A stretch of 58,192 bases of DNA from contig DEIV01000010.1 of the NCBI GenBank assembly GCA_002352665.1, positions 1-58,192 of the forward strand, in the 5' to 3' direction. This stretch comes from Flavobacteriaceae bacterium UBA2765 (lineage in GTDB: Bacteria > Bacteroidota > Bacteroidia > Flavobacteriales > Flavobacteriaceae). The translations under genes were made by a program, and so were the position numbers. Below, in pieces: positions 36,373 to 45,034 of this stretch (positions are counted from its first letter, which is position 1; each line of letters opens with the position of its first letter). A model generated the notes under the pieces. It saw nothing but the letters and a program-made list of their open reading frames with translations, was not told the origin of the DNA and made no database searches.

Positions 36373-36699
36373 TTAAGCAATAAAACAGGGTGGTCCTCTT
36401 GATGATTTTAGTTGTAGGATGCTATCATATCTACTCTGAAAATAGTGACTAAGACTGAAATTAAAAACAGGAATAATCGCTAAAGTGAATACTTCAGTAA
36501 AATCAATAGAATGCTGTTGGAAGATTTGGTGATAAATACTACAATCATATTCGTGCTGGTGAAAATGTTTAGTATCTTTAATATGACAAACTTCGTGTTG
36601 ATGTCCCTCTAAAACATGGAAAGTTTGTAAACTAAAAGGGAGTATAACTATAATTGTTAATACTACCGAATAAAAACTATGTAGAAATTTGTTTTTCAC
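36373..36699 (-). CDS. Small histidine-rich membrane-associated protein
   Basis: A 108-residue protein with an N-terminal hydrophobic helix (about 9-25) and a His/Cys cluster (HQHEVCHIKDTKHFHQHEYDC split by a few residues), then a second hydrophobic part and the C-terminal SSRGPPCFIA. Similar short proteins sit before metal-type TonB receptors in flavobacteria, and the cluster is a plausible zinc/copper site. The longer frame begins at TTG 36717, upstream of the -7 box at 36705-36712, so I prefer GTG 36699. Not a recognised family. Confidence 0.6.
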   Translation of the reverse strand: MKNKFLHSFYSVVLTIIVILPFSLQTFHVLEGHQHEVCHIKDTKHFHQHEYDCSIYHQIFQQHSIDFTEVFTLAIIPVFNFSLSHYFQSRYDSILQLKSSRGPPCFIA

Positions 36700-36704
36700 T
36701 TTTG

Positions 36705-36712
36705 CAAAGGTA
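36705..36712 (-). promoter_or_regulatory. Putative -7 box for the His-rich/receptor operon
   Basis: Reads TACCTTTG on the minus strand, matching TAnnTTTG. It ends five bases before the GTG at 36699, so the transcript would be leaderless or nearly so. Confidence 0.4.
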
Positions 36713-36769
36713 TGCAATTTTAAGGAATGCTTTCTTTATAATATTTGGAATATATAAAGATTTAACTTT

Positions 36770-37636
36770 TTATTTTTTAAAAAAGCTTTTAAATACTTTC
36801 ATTATAAACAAAGCGATTAATCCTACTAATAGACCTACAAAGAAATCTTTGATTATAGTAGGTATACTAGGTAAAAAATCATGTAAGAAGTGAATATTAT
36901 GAACAAAAATTCCACCGGCCACTAATAATAATGCAATAGTACCTATAAAGGCTAGACTTTTAATGACTTTAGGAAGTGCATTTATCAGAAACAAACCTAT
37001 ATAATTCGATATATTTTTGTTGCCATTACTTAATTTAACGAGCCTATACCCTAAGTCGTCCATTCTTACAATAAGAGCTACAATTCCATAAACCCCAATA
37101 GTTGCAATTATGGCGACAAATGATACTACCATAATTTGAATAGTAATGGTCTTTCCAATTACAGTTCCTAGAGCTATAATTACTATTTCCATGGACAAAA
37201 TAAAATCGGTTACAATAGCCGATTTAATTTTCTCTTTTTCAAGAACCAGAATTTCATCTTTTGTGAGTTCATCTTCCTCCCTAATATCATCATCATGTTC
37301 ATGAGGCACAAAGAATTCATACACTTTTTCTGCTCCTTCATAAGCTAAATATACACCACCTAACAATAAGATAATTATAATGGCCATAGGCAAAAAAGCA
37401 CTCAAAAGAAATGCAAATGGTAGAATAATTAATTTATTTATAAAAGATCCTTTTGTTATTGCCCATAATACTGGTATCTCTCGAGAAGAAACAAAACCTG
37501 AAGCCTTTTCGGCATTAACGGCTAGATCATCACCCAGAATCCCTGCTGTTTTTTTTGTTGCCACCTTTCCCATTACCGCAACATCATCCATAAGAGCAGC
37601 AATATCATCCAAAAGTGCAAAAAAACCTGTTGCCAT
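36770..37636 (-). CDS. DUF808 family membrane protein
   Basis: A 288-residue integral membrane protein of the DUF808 (YedI) family. The family start is intact: FFALLDDIAALMDDVAVMGK (5-24), TAGILGDDLAVNAEKASGF, followed by helices at about 75-100, 140-165, 170-195 and 225-285. A charged cytosolic loop (about 110-135) separates the first two. The family is present in many bacteria, with no function assigned. Single gene. Confidence 0.9.
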   Translation of the reverse strand: MATGFFALLDDIAALMDDVAVMGKVATKKTAGILGDDLAVNAEKASGFVSSREIPVLWAITKGSFINKLIILPFAFLLSAFLPMAIIIILLLGGVYLAYEGAEKVYEFFVPHEHDDDIREEDELTKDEILVLEKEKIKSAIVTDFILSMEIVIIALGTVIGKTITIQIMVVSFVAIIATIGVYGIVALIVRMDDLGYRLVKLSNGNKNISNYIGLFLINALPKVIKSLAFIGTIALLLVAGGIFVHNIHFLHDFLPSIPTIIKDFFVGLLVGLIALFIMKVFKSFFKK

Positions 37637-37721
37637 AATTAATCTATTTTATTCAGTTTAATATTTTTTTTAACATCACAATTTTCACTTATTTGGGTAA
37701 TTCGGATAGCAAAGCAATTGT

Positions 37722-38087
37722 TTATTGTAATTTGACTACATGACCTTTTTGTTTGAATTTTGATCCCTTATAGTTGGCTTTAAAAGTATAAGTTTTATCT
37801 TTAAAACCAGTAATTTTTACATGAAAAGGAGTACTGTCTAATTCGCTTTTCGGATGAATTTTAGTCAATACATATTCAAAATTAGATTTCCACTCAATAG
37901 CAAATGAATCCTTCTTATTGTTATATGTTTCTATTTGCATAGAATCGTTTCTAATGGCAACAGATGTAACATCTTTATCCTCTAGAAAAGTTTTAAACGT
38001 ACCAGTTTTAAACCGATTGACATCTCCTGTATTTTCTTTACAAGAAGCTAATATGATAAAGATGAATATAATTAATAAATATTTCAT
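37722..38087 (-). CDS. Small lipoprotein following purB
   Basis: A 121-residue lipoprotein (lipobox FIILASC, Cys 16) with a single beta-rich domain (FKTGTFKTFL, VAIRNDSMQIETYN, TPFHVKITGFK). Homologues next to purB in flavobacteria are often mislabelled DNA topoisomerase IV; nothing here supports that. The purB stop TAA overlaps its ATG by one base, so the two are coupled. Function unknown. Confidence 0.75.
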   Translation of the reverse strand: MKYLLIIFIFIILASCKENTGDVNRFKTGTFKTFLEDKDVTSVAIRNDSMQIETYNNKKDSFAIEWKSNFEYVLTKIHPKSELDSTPFHVKITGFKDKTYTFKANYKGSKFKQKGHVVKLQ

Positions 38088-39430
38088 TAGATACCTGTGT
38101 AGTTACTGGGTGTAATCGCTTTTAATTCTGTTTTTATTTTTTCATCAACTTCTAAACTATCAATAAAATCGGCCATAGTTTTTTGATTGATAACAGCGTT
38201 GGTTCTCGTTAGTCCTTTCAAAGCTTCATACGGATTAGGGTAATTTTCTCTACGTAATATTGTCTGTATGGCTTCAGCTACAACAGCCCAATTAGCTTCT
38301 AAGTCTTTTTCGAACATTTCCTGGTTCAATAAAAGCTTATTCAATCCTTTTAAAGTGGAGGTAAAACCAATAACAGTATGTGCAAAAGGGACACCTACAT
38401 TGCGTAATACGGTAGAGTCGGTTAAATCACGCTGTAAACGAGAGATTGGAAGTTTTGCAGATAAATGTTCAAAAATTGCATTAGCTAATCCTAAGTTTCC
38501 CTCAGAATTTTCAAAATCAATAGGATTCACTTTATGTGGCATAGCTGATGAACCAACTTCTCCTTTTTTAATTTTTTGCTTAAAATAATTCATAGAAATA
38601 TAAGTCCAAAAATCTCTATTGAAGTCAATTATTATGGTATTGACACGTTTTAAAGCATCAAATATTCCAGCCAAATGATCGTAATGTTCAATCTGCGTAG
38701 TAGGAAAGGAGTGATGTAAACCCAATACTTTTTCGACAAAATTTGTTCCAAATTTTTTCCAATCCATGGTAGGATAAGCCACTTTGTGAGCATTAAAATT
38801 ACCAGTAGCTCCACCAAATTTAGCGGCATATGGTATCTGTTGCAATTGCTTAATTTGCTGTTCAATTCTTTCAACAAAAACCATAATTTCCTTACCTAAT
38901 CTAGTAGGAGAAGCGGGCTGACCGTGCGTTCTTGCAAGCATTGGTATTTTTGCCCATTCTGTTGCTAAGGCTCTTAATTTCTCAATTAATTTAGCTATTT
39001 CAGGATAATAGACATTATCAAAAGCATCATTGATGGATAAGGGTATAGCCGTGTTATTTATATCTTGAGAAGTGAGTCCGAAATGAATAAACTCTTTATA
39101 ATTTTGAAGATTTAAATCATCAAATTTTTCTTTGATAAAATACTCAACAGCCTTGACATCATGATTGGTTATTTTCTCAATATCTTTTATTTTCTGAGCG
39201 TTATCTGAAGAAAAGTTAATATAAATTTCTCTTAATTCCTTAAAATGTTCATTATTAAAACCATGAAGCTGTGGTAAAGGAAGTTCACATAAAGCAATAA
39301 AATATTCAATTTCAACTTGTACACGATATTTTATCAAGGCTTCTTCAGAGAAAAATGGTGCAAATGCTAATGTTTTATTTCGATATCTACCATCAATTGG
39401 CGAAATGGCATTTAGTTCATTTAATTTCAT
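38087..39430 (-). CDS. purB: Adenylosuccinate lyase
   Basis: Acts twice in purine synthesis, splitting fumarate from SAICAR and from adenylosuccinate. The 447 residues match the family. Signature SSAMPHKVNPIDFENSE, catalytic-histidine region ARTHGQPASPTRLGKE, and ISPIDGRYRNKT at the N-terminus fix the assignment and start. It is transcribed with the small lipoprotein gene downstream and probably with the HEAT-like protein upstream (65-base gap). Confidence 0.96.
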   Translation of the reverse strand: MKLNELNAISPIDGRYRNKTLAFAPFFSEEALIKYRVQVEIEYFIALCELPLPQLHGFNNEHFKELREIYINFSSDNAQKIKDIEKITNHDVKAVEYFIKEKFDDLNLQNYKEFIHFGLTSQDINNTAIPLSINDAFDNVYYPEIAKLIEKLRALATEWAKIPMLARTHGQPASPTRLGKEIMVFVERIEQQIKQLQQIPYAAKFGGATGNFNAHKVAYPTMDWKKFGTNFVEKVLGLHHSFPTTQIEHYDHLAGIFDALKRVNTIIIDFNRDFWTYISMNYFKQKIKKGEVGSSAMPHKVNPIDFENSEGNLGLANAIFEHLSAKLPISRLQRDLTDSTVLRNVGVPFAHTVIGFTSTLKGLNKLLLNQEMFEKDLEANWAVVAEAIQTILRRENYPNPYEALKGLTRTNAVINQKTMADFIDSLEVDEKIKTELKAITPSNYTGI

Positions 39431-39495
39431 TCATCTTAAATTAGACGGTAAAAATAAACGAAAACTAACGAACAGAAAAGAGATTGTCCAGTTTT

Positions 39496-40092
39496 CTAAG
39501 CTACACTGGATTTAGATATTAATTCTAATATTTTGTTGGCCTTAACTTTATAATTTGAACTCTCATTTTCTATATTTTTGTCTAAAATTAATTTTATTTC
39601 ATAATGAATCCAACTAATTTTCTTGCCAATATAATATAAAGCTTCCATAGCTTGAGTCTTAGTGGAAGCTTTGTAATCTCTTAATAACCAATCGAAACAA
39701 GTTTCAATTATTTCTGATAATTGTTCGTGAGTAATTATCAATTTTATTGCTGAGTCAAATTTGGAAGTATAATCTTGAGCGATTAAATTACATATTTTTG
39801 ATGCTGATTTAATAGCATTTTCATCTTTAAGAAGGGCAATATTTTTTGTAAAATAGGATAAGTTGTATGCCATCCAATCTAAACGTTGTTCAACTACTAA
39901 CTCCGCTGTAATAAGAGCCTTTAATGAAATTTCATTATCATAGTCAAAAGCAATTTCTATTAAAGATTCAAATTGAGATTGATCTTTAAGTATAGCATTA
40001 GAAAGTTTTTTAATACTTTCTCTATTTGTATTTTGTATGGTATTTAATTCTTTTATTAAAGAATATTTATTTATGTTTTTTACTGCGTTCAT
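39496..40092 (-). CDS. HEAT-like helical protein upstream of purB
   Basis: A 198-residue, fully helical cytosolic protein made of paired helices that resemble HEAT/ARM repeats (FESLIEIAFDYDNEISLKA, CFDWLLRDYKASTKTQAME). A homologue sits beside purB in many flavobacteria, where it is sometimes misnamed after its neighbour. No catalytic motif is visible; a scaffold role is the most that can be said. First gene of the purB transcription unit. Confidence 0.7.
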   Translation of the reverse strand: MNAVKNINKYSLIKELNTIQNTNRESIKKLSNAILKDQSQFESLIEIAFDYDNEISLKALITAELVVEQRLDWMAYNLSYFTKNIALLKDENAIKSASKICNLIAQDYTSKFDSAIKLIITHEQLSEIIETCFDWLLRDYKASTKTQAMEALYYIGKKISWIHYEIKLILDKNIENESSNYKVKANKILELISKSSVA

Positions 40093-40318
40093 ACACTACA
40101 TTAGAATTAAAAATATATTTTAATCATTCTTTTGATGTATTTTAACTGAAAAAATGTAAAAATAGTATAATTATTAAAAATATTTTTTGTATAGAGATTA
40201 AGGGAAATTCTTTATTTCCTTTATAATTTATCTTCAATTTTGTCGTTTTATATGATAGAAAAATAATTATGGAACAATATTTGTCTGACCATTAATAGTT
40301 AAATCAGAAGATTAGAAT

Positions 40319-41044
40319 ATGAAAAAATTTACATCAACTTTAATTTTTATAATCATTGCATTAATAAGTACTAATTTTTCATCGGCACAAACAGAGATCA
40401 ATCAATTGGATGAGAATGATGAAAGACATGGTGTGTGGAAAAAATATTATACAAATAAAAGAATTAGATATCAAGGAACATTTAATCATGGTAAAGAACA
40501 AGGTGTTTTTAAATACTATTCTGCTGCACAATCAGATTACCCAAATGTGATTAAAGAGTTTAATACCAATAATACAACTGCTCAGGTTAGTTTTTATGAT
40601 AATAATGGTTTATTATTAAGCAGTGGTAAAATGAATGGCAAAGAGCGGGTAGGTAAGTGGCAATTTTATCATGAAGATGGTAAAACCATTATGTCTGAAG
40701 AGAATTATTCATCTGGTAAATTAGATGGTGATTATAAAACATTTTATAAATCGGGTAAACCTACAGAAGTTGCGAATTACAAAAATGGTGAATTGGATAG
40801 TGTGTATAGAAAATATTCAATTAAAGGGCATTTATACCAGCATTTTAATTATAAGAATGGTAAGCTAAATGGTAAAGTTGTTTATTATAATAGAAAGACT
40901 GGTGAACTTACTACTAAAGGTGAATTTAAAAATAATGTTCGTGTAGGAACTTGGGAAAACTATGTGGATGGGGAGTTGATAAGTACCGAACAGCCTAATT
41001 TAAAAAAGGAAAGACCCAAAAAAGTTAAGAAAGAAGATAAGTAG
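40319..41044 (+). CDS. Exported MORN-variant (YwqK-like) repeat protein
   Basis: A 241-residue protein with a cleavable signal peptide (about 1-23, ending SSAQ) and about seven beta-hairpin repeats of the G-x-W/Y-x-x-Y type (GVWKKYYTNKR, GKWQFYHEDGK, GDYKTFYKSGK, GTWENYVDGEL). This is the YwqK/MORN-2 repeat; the common label antitoxin comes from one family member and is not supported here. The lysine-rich C-terminus may be disordered. A strong terminator follows. Probably an extracytoplasmic repeat protein of unknown role. Confidence 0.8.
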   Translation: MKKFTSTLIFIIIALISTNFSSAQTEINQLDENDERHGVWKKYYTNKRIRYQGTFNHGKEQGVFKYYSAAQSDYPNVIKEFNTNNTTAQVSFYDNNGLLLSSGKMNGKERVGKWQFYHEDGKTIMSEENYSSGKLDGDYKTFYKSGKPTEVANYKNGELDSVYRKYSIKGHLYQHFNYKNGKLNGKVVYYNRKTGELTTKGEFKNNVRVGTWENYVDGELISTEQPNLKKERPKKVKKEDK

Positions 41045-41071
41045 AAGTCTAGAAAATATCAAAATGAATAT

Positions 41072-41100
41072 AACCATAGGTGAAAGTCTATGGTTTTTTT
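41072..41100 (+). terminator. Intrinsic terminator after the MORN-variant gene
   Basis: AACCATAG (41072-41079) pairs with CTATGGTT (41088-41095) around an 8-base loop; seven T finish it. The T-run merges with the TTTG -33 element of the mnmA promoter. Confidence 0.85.
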
Positions 41101-41131
41101 GTTTCCTACAATATTTTAGTTGTTATCTTTG
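41098..41131 (+). promoter_or_regulatory. mnmA promoter (-33 TTTG and -7 TATCTTTG)
   Basis: TTTG at 41098-41101 and TATCTTTG at 41124-41131 are 22 bases apart and lie 20 bases before the mnmA ATG. This is the most complete Bacteroidota-type promoter seen in the window. Confidence 0.6.
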
Positions 41132-41151
41132 CCCGAGAATTAATATAAAGC

Positions 41152-42339
41152 ATGAAAAGAGTTGTAGTTGGTCTTTCCGGAGGTGTTGATTCAAGTGTTG
41201 CTGCCTATTTATTAAAGAAGCAAGGCTATGAAGTTATTGGCTTGTTTATGAAAAACTGGCATGATGACTCGGTTACCATCTCTAATGAATGTCCGTGGTT
41301 AGAAGATAGCAATGATGCTATGTTGGTAGCTGAAAAATTAGGAATTCCTTTTCAGGTAGTCGATTTAAGTGAGCAATATAAAGATAAGATTGTAGATTAT
41401 ATGTTCAGAGAATATGAGTTGGGTAGAACTCCAAATCCGGATATACTGTGCAATCGTGAAATTAAGTTTGATGTTTTTTTAAAAATTGCATTGGAACTTG
41501 GTGCTGATTTTGTTGCTACCGGTCATTATTGCCGTAAGGGGATACTCCAAAATAATGGCAAAGAAATTTATCAATTATTAACTGGTGTTGATGGGAATAA
41601 AGACCAATCTTATTTTTTATGTCAATTGTCGCAAGAACAACTGTCTACATCCTTATTTCCAATTGGCGAATTGACAAAACCTGAAGTCAGAGAAATTGCA
41701 GCCGAATTGGAGTTGATTACCGCAGAAAAAAAAGACTCTCAGGGCTTATGTTTTATTGGGAAGGTTCGTTTACCTGATTTTTTACAACAAAAATTACAAC
41801 CAAAAGAAGGTGTCATTATACAAATTCGTTATGATTCAGAAATTTACAATAAAGCAACACCTAATTTTGAAACGAAGGAAGGTGAATTGGCTTATAAGGC
41901 TACAAAATATGTATATCAAATACAAGATGGAAAGGTTGTTGGTAAGCATCAAGGAGCACATTATTTTACAAAAGGGCAACGAAAAGGTTTAGCAGTAGGT
42001 GGTACTGTAGAGCCACTTTTTGTTATTGAAACCGATGTAGACGATAATATTATTTATACCGGAGAGGGAAAAGACCATAGAGGGTTGTACAGAAATGTAT
42101 TATTTGTAAGTAATATAGAAATCCATTGGATCCGAGAAGATTTAGCACTATCTGATGGAGAGCATATGCAAGTAAAAGCGAGAATAAGATACAGGCAAGC
42201 CTTAGAAAATGCGATGCTATTTAAAGTAAAAGAAGGTTTGTATGTTGAGTTTGAAAATAAACAATCTGCCATTACTGAAGGTCAGTTTGTTGCCTGGTAT
42301 CATGAAACAGAATTGTTGGGTTCTGGTGTCATTTCTTAG
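41152..42339 (+). CDS. mnmA: tRNA-specific 2-thiouridylase MnmA
   Basis: Makes the 2-thio group of s2U34 in tRNA Lys, Glu and Gln. The 395 residues include the PP-loop SGGVDSS (9-15), the catalytic cysteines C100 (DILCNREIKF) and C200 (GLCFIGK), and the C-terminal barrel (YTKGQRKGLAVGG-like segment). All key residues are present. The ATG follows a full promoter. An in-frame overlapping downstream gene is not seen; the S8 protease starts after 75 bases with its own -7 box. Confidence 0.96.
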   Translation: MKRVVVGLSGGVDSSVAAYLLKKQGYEVIGLFMKNWHDDSVTISNECPWLEDSNDAMLVAEKLGIPFQVVDLSEQYKDKIVDYMFREYELGRTPNPDILCNREIKFDVFLKIALELGADFVATGHYCRKGILQNNGKEIYQLLTGVDGNKDQSYFLCQLSQEQLSTSLFPIGELTKPEVREIAAELELITAEKKDSQGLCFIGKVRLPDFLQQKLQPKEGVIIQIRYDSEIYNKATPNFETKEGELAYKATKYVYQIQDGKVVGKHQGAHYFTKGQRKGLAVGGTVEPLFVIETDVDDNIIYTGEGKDHRGLYRNVLFVSNIEIHWIREDLALSDGEHMQVKARIRYRQALENAMLFKVKEGLYVEFENKQSAITEGQFVAWYHETELLGSGVIS

Positions 42340-42379
42340 TAAGAAATACGTCTATAATGATTAACTATTATCTAATAAG

Positions 42380-42387
42380 TATATTTG
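42380..42387 (+). promoter_or_regulatory. Putative -7 box for the S8 protease gene
   Basis: TATATTTG matches TAnnTTTG and lies 27 bases before the ATG at 42415. No -33 TTTG is seen. Confidence 0.5.
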
Positions 42388-42414
42388 TGCATTGATTTGG
42401 TCAATTTTTAAGAA

Positions 42415-44016
42415 ATGAAAAACATAATATTCGTATTGTTTTTAGTATTTGGCTTGCAAATGTCGAACAGTCAAGAACACGCTTGGGTATATTTTAAAGA
42501 TAAACCGAATGCTGCATCGTTTATGTCAACTCCATTAACCATGCTTACTCAAAAAGCATTAGATAGAAGATCCAAACAAAATATAAATATAGATATTACA
42601 GATGTACCTATTGAAAGATCTTATATTGAAAGTATAATTGGCAATACAGGTATAGCAGTAAAGGCAAAATCAAAATGGCTAAATGCTTTACATATTTTAG
42701 GTTCAGAAATAGACATTTTAGCCTTAGAAAACTTGTCCTTTGTTGATCGTATAGAATTTGCCGCCAATGATTTAAACAATAGACCTCAAAACACAAAGTT
42801 GACCAAAAATAAATTTAATGTAAAGACTACATTTAATTATGGTAGTGCTGCAAATCAAATTGAAATGTTGAAAGGTGATTTTTTACACCAACAAGATTTT
42901 ACCGGAACCGGAATGACCATTGCGGTTTTGGATGGAGGTTTTCCCAATGTAAATGTTTTTAGTGCTTTTCAGCGATTAAGAGCAAACGACCAAATATTAG
43001 GTGGCTATGACTATGTGCATAGGAACTCAAATTTTTATACCGGTGATTCTCATGGAACTTCAGTACTTTCTACTATGGTCGGTTTTGTTAACGGACAATT
43101 GGTAGGTACTGCACCAGATGCCAATTATTATTTATTTATTACAGAAGATAGTGCTATAGAGATTCCTTTAGAAGAAAGTTTATGGGTGGAGGCAGCCGAA
43201 AGGGCTGATAGCTTAGGTGTTGATATCATCAATACGTCTTTAGGCTATAGCACTTTTGATGATGCCCGTTACAATTATACCTATGCTGATATGAATGGTA
43301 AAACGGCTTTTATTACAAGAGGAGCAGACATTGCTTTTTCTAGAGGAATGATCATCGTGAATTCTGCAGGGAATTCGGGAAGTGATACTTGGCATTATAT
43401 CACGGCACCGGCAGATGGTTTTGATGTATTGACTATTGGAGCTGTTGATGAAAATGAAATAATTATGGTGTTTAGCTCTTTTGGACCGACTGCAGATGGA
43501 AGAATAAAACCAGATGCGAATGCTAAAGGTGGAAGCACCACAATAATTAATGGCTCAGGTGTTGTTTCTACAGGTAGTGGTACCTCATTTGCTTCTCCTG
43601 TAATATGCGGTGTAATTGCCTGTTTCTGGCAAGCTTATCCAAATAAAACAAATACAGAGATTGTTCAGATTATAAGAGAGTCTGGTCATTTGTTTACCAG
43701 CCCTACCGATCAAGAAGGTTATGGTATACCAGATTTTCAGAATGCTTTTAATACTTTGACGATCGATGATAATTTTATGGATAATTTTGAGCTATATCCC
43801 AATCCCTTTCAGGATAAAATTAAATTTCAATTTCAAAATGATTTTAATGAGCTACAGGTTTCTATATATGATGTTTTAGGAAAGAGAATTTTAGATAAAC
43901 AAATTTCAAAGCACAGTCCAGTTTTACAGGTGAGCCACCTTTCTAAAGGACTTTATATTCTTAAAATAATACAAAATAATAAGTCGAGATCGTTTAAAAT
44001 GATAAAAGAGGAGTAG
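42415..44016 (+). CDS. Secreted S8 subtilisin-like protease with T9SS sorting domain
   Basis: A 533-residue exported protease. Signal peptide 1-20, short propeptide-like part to about 160, then the subtilase domain with D173 (TIAVLDGG), H213 (DSHGTSV), N320 (SAGNSG) and S391 (GTSFASP). The C-terminal ~75 residues (about 458-533) form a type A type-IX-secretion sorting domain: YPNPFQDKIKFQF, VSIYDVLGKRI, GLYILKI and a basic end. It should cross the outer membrane by the T9SS and be released or anchored. Single gene. Confidence 0.92.
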   Translation: MKNIIFVLFLVFGLQMSNSQEHAWVYFKDKPNAASFMSTPLTMLTQKALDRRSKQNINIDITDVPIERSYIESIIGNTGIAVKAKSKWLNALHILGSEIDILALENLSFVDRIEFAANDLNNRPQNTKLTKNKFNVKTTFNYGSAANQIEMLKGDFLHQQDFTGTGMTIAVLDGGFPNVNVFSAFQRLRANDQILGGYDYVHRNSNFYTGDSHGTSVLSTMVGFVNGQLVGTAPDANYYLFITEDSAIEIPLEESLWVEAAERADSLGVDIINTSLGYSTFDDARYNYTYADMNGKTAFITRGADIAFSRGMIIVNSAGNSGSDTWHYITAPADGFDVLTIGAVDENEIIMVFSSFGPTADGRIKPDANAKGGSTTIINGSGVVSTGSGTSFASPVICGVIACFWQAYPNKTNTEIVQIIRESGHLFTSPTDQEGYGIPDFQNAFNTLTIDDNFMDNFELYPNPFQDKIKFQFQNDFNELQVSIYDVLGKRILDKQISKHSPVLQVSHLSKGLYILKIIQNNKSRSFKMIKEE

Positions 44017-44093
44017 TAAATTTTTGAGATGATTGTTGTTCTAGATAGTTTTATTTTTGAGTAATTACAACTCATGCCATAAAAATACAGGTT

Positions 44094-44542
44094 TTATGGT
44101 TTATTGAACAATTCTAATAAAGTATCAATGTCAACTGCTTTAGATTTATTATCTTAATTTGAGTTATCTATTTTATCACTTGGTCCCTCAATTATTTTAG
44201 AATTTGAACTTGATAACCCAAATAAGCTATCCTAAGATAATTGCGGTGTGTCAATTCTTTTCATATACAAATGCTATTTCTATTACTAAACTATTTACCT
44301 TTTTAATCAATAATCTTTTTACAGGATGATTTAAAGAGTAAAAAATGAATGATTTACTTATAATAATGAATGGTATCTGCTTCTTTTGTTTGAATATTAA
44401 AATCTTTAATTTGAGATAAGATGGTATTTATGCCAATACCATTTAAATATTTACTAAGTTCAACTTTATTTTGTTGTGCAGTAATAGAAAGTGTTCCTGC
44501 TATAAACGCAATTAATAGTAAAATGTATTTTTATCTTTTCAT
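44094..44542 (-). pseudogene. Decayed secreted-protein gene
   Basis: Starting at ATG 44542 the frame reads M-K-R-stop-KYILLLIAFIAGTLSITAQ: a clean signal peptide with TAA at codon 4 (44531-44533). It stays open to a TAA at 44354 (HYYK). Further on, coding-like text continues in other frames (NHPVKRLLIKKVNSLVIEIA, then DSLFGLSSSNSKIIEG and DNKSKAVDIDTLLELFNKP) with an in-frame TAG and TAA, ending at TAA 44094. Pieced together it would be a secreted protein of ~150 residues with at least three nonsense codons and two frameshifts. It begins just after the gene at 44544. Family unknown. Bases 44017-44093 hold nothing recognisable. Confidence 0.6.
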
Positions 44543-44543
44543 T

Positions 44544-45029
44544 TTAAAAAACTAATAGGTTATTTGATAGTAAAGCCTCACTATAATATGTGTTTTGTGG
44601 CAATTTTAAGTTTTCTTTTGAAAAGCAAAGCATTATTTTTTTATTGTTTGTTTTCCACTCATACTCTTTTCCAAAATCATTTTCAAATACTAAACTTTGT
44701 GGACCATATTGTTGCGAAAATCTTTTACTTAAATCTTCAATTTTCTCTATTCCATTTATTTTTATGGTATAACCAACTATTATTCCTTCTTGACAATAAA
44801 TAAATACTTGATTTCCTTTTATTTTAGGATGTATAAAACTCTGTTTTGTCAGGATATAATAAGCAAAGAAATCATCTCCTTCTTTTGAGAAAGGTGTTAA
44901 GATTTCATCAGACTTTCCAATTATTTCATTTAGTTGTATTACGTTGCTGTTACAACCTATTAATGAATGACTTATAAATAAACCTGATGATATATAAAGT
45001 GTATTTCGTATAAATTTTCTGCGATGCAT
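44544..45029 (-). CDS. Exported protein with Tat-like lipoprotein signal
   Basis: A 161-residue protein. The N-terminus HRRKFIRNTLYISSGLFIS ends in a lipobox-like LIGC (Cys 26). The paired arginines before F-I-R resemble a Tat signal, which the tatC gene in this window could serve; ordinary Sec export is also possible. The mature part is alpha/beta with no recognised domain. It starts five bases after the stop of the 45035 gene, so it is the last intact gene of the effector operon and may be an accessory or second immunity-like factor. Confidence 0.6.
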   Translation of the reverse strand: MHRRKFIRNTLYISSGLFISHSLIGCNSNVIQLNEIIGKSDEILTPFSKEGDDFFAYYILTKQSFIHPKIKGNQVFIYCQEGIIVGYTIKINGIEKIEDLSKRFSQQYGPQSLVFENDFGKEYEWKTNNKKIMLCFSKENLKLPQNTYYSEALLSNNLLVF

Positions 45030-45034
45030 TATGT

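Noticed and set aside
37722..38087. DNA topoisomerase IV label used for homologues
   Set aside because: A 121-residue lipoprotein with no topoisomerase motif; a database misnomer.
40319..41044. Toxin-antitoxin system (YwqK label)
   Set aside because: The protein is an exported MORN-variant repeat protein and no toxin gene adjoins it.
41756..42272. Alternative open frames inside mnmA
   Set aside because: They are shadow frames in a well-conserved gene, with no family similarity.
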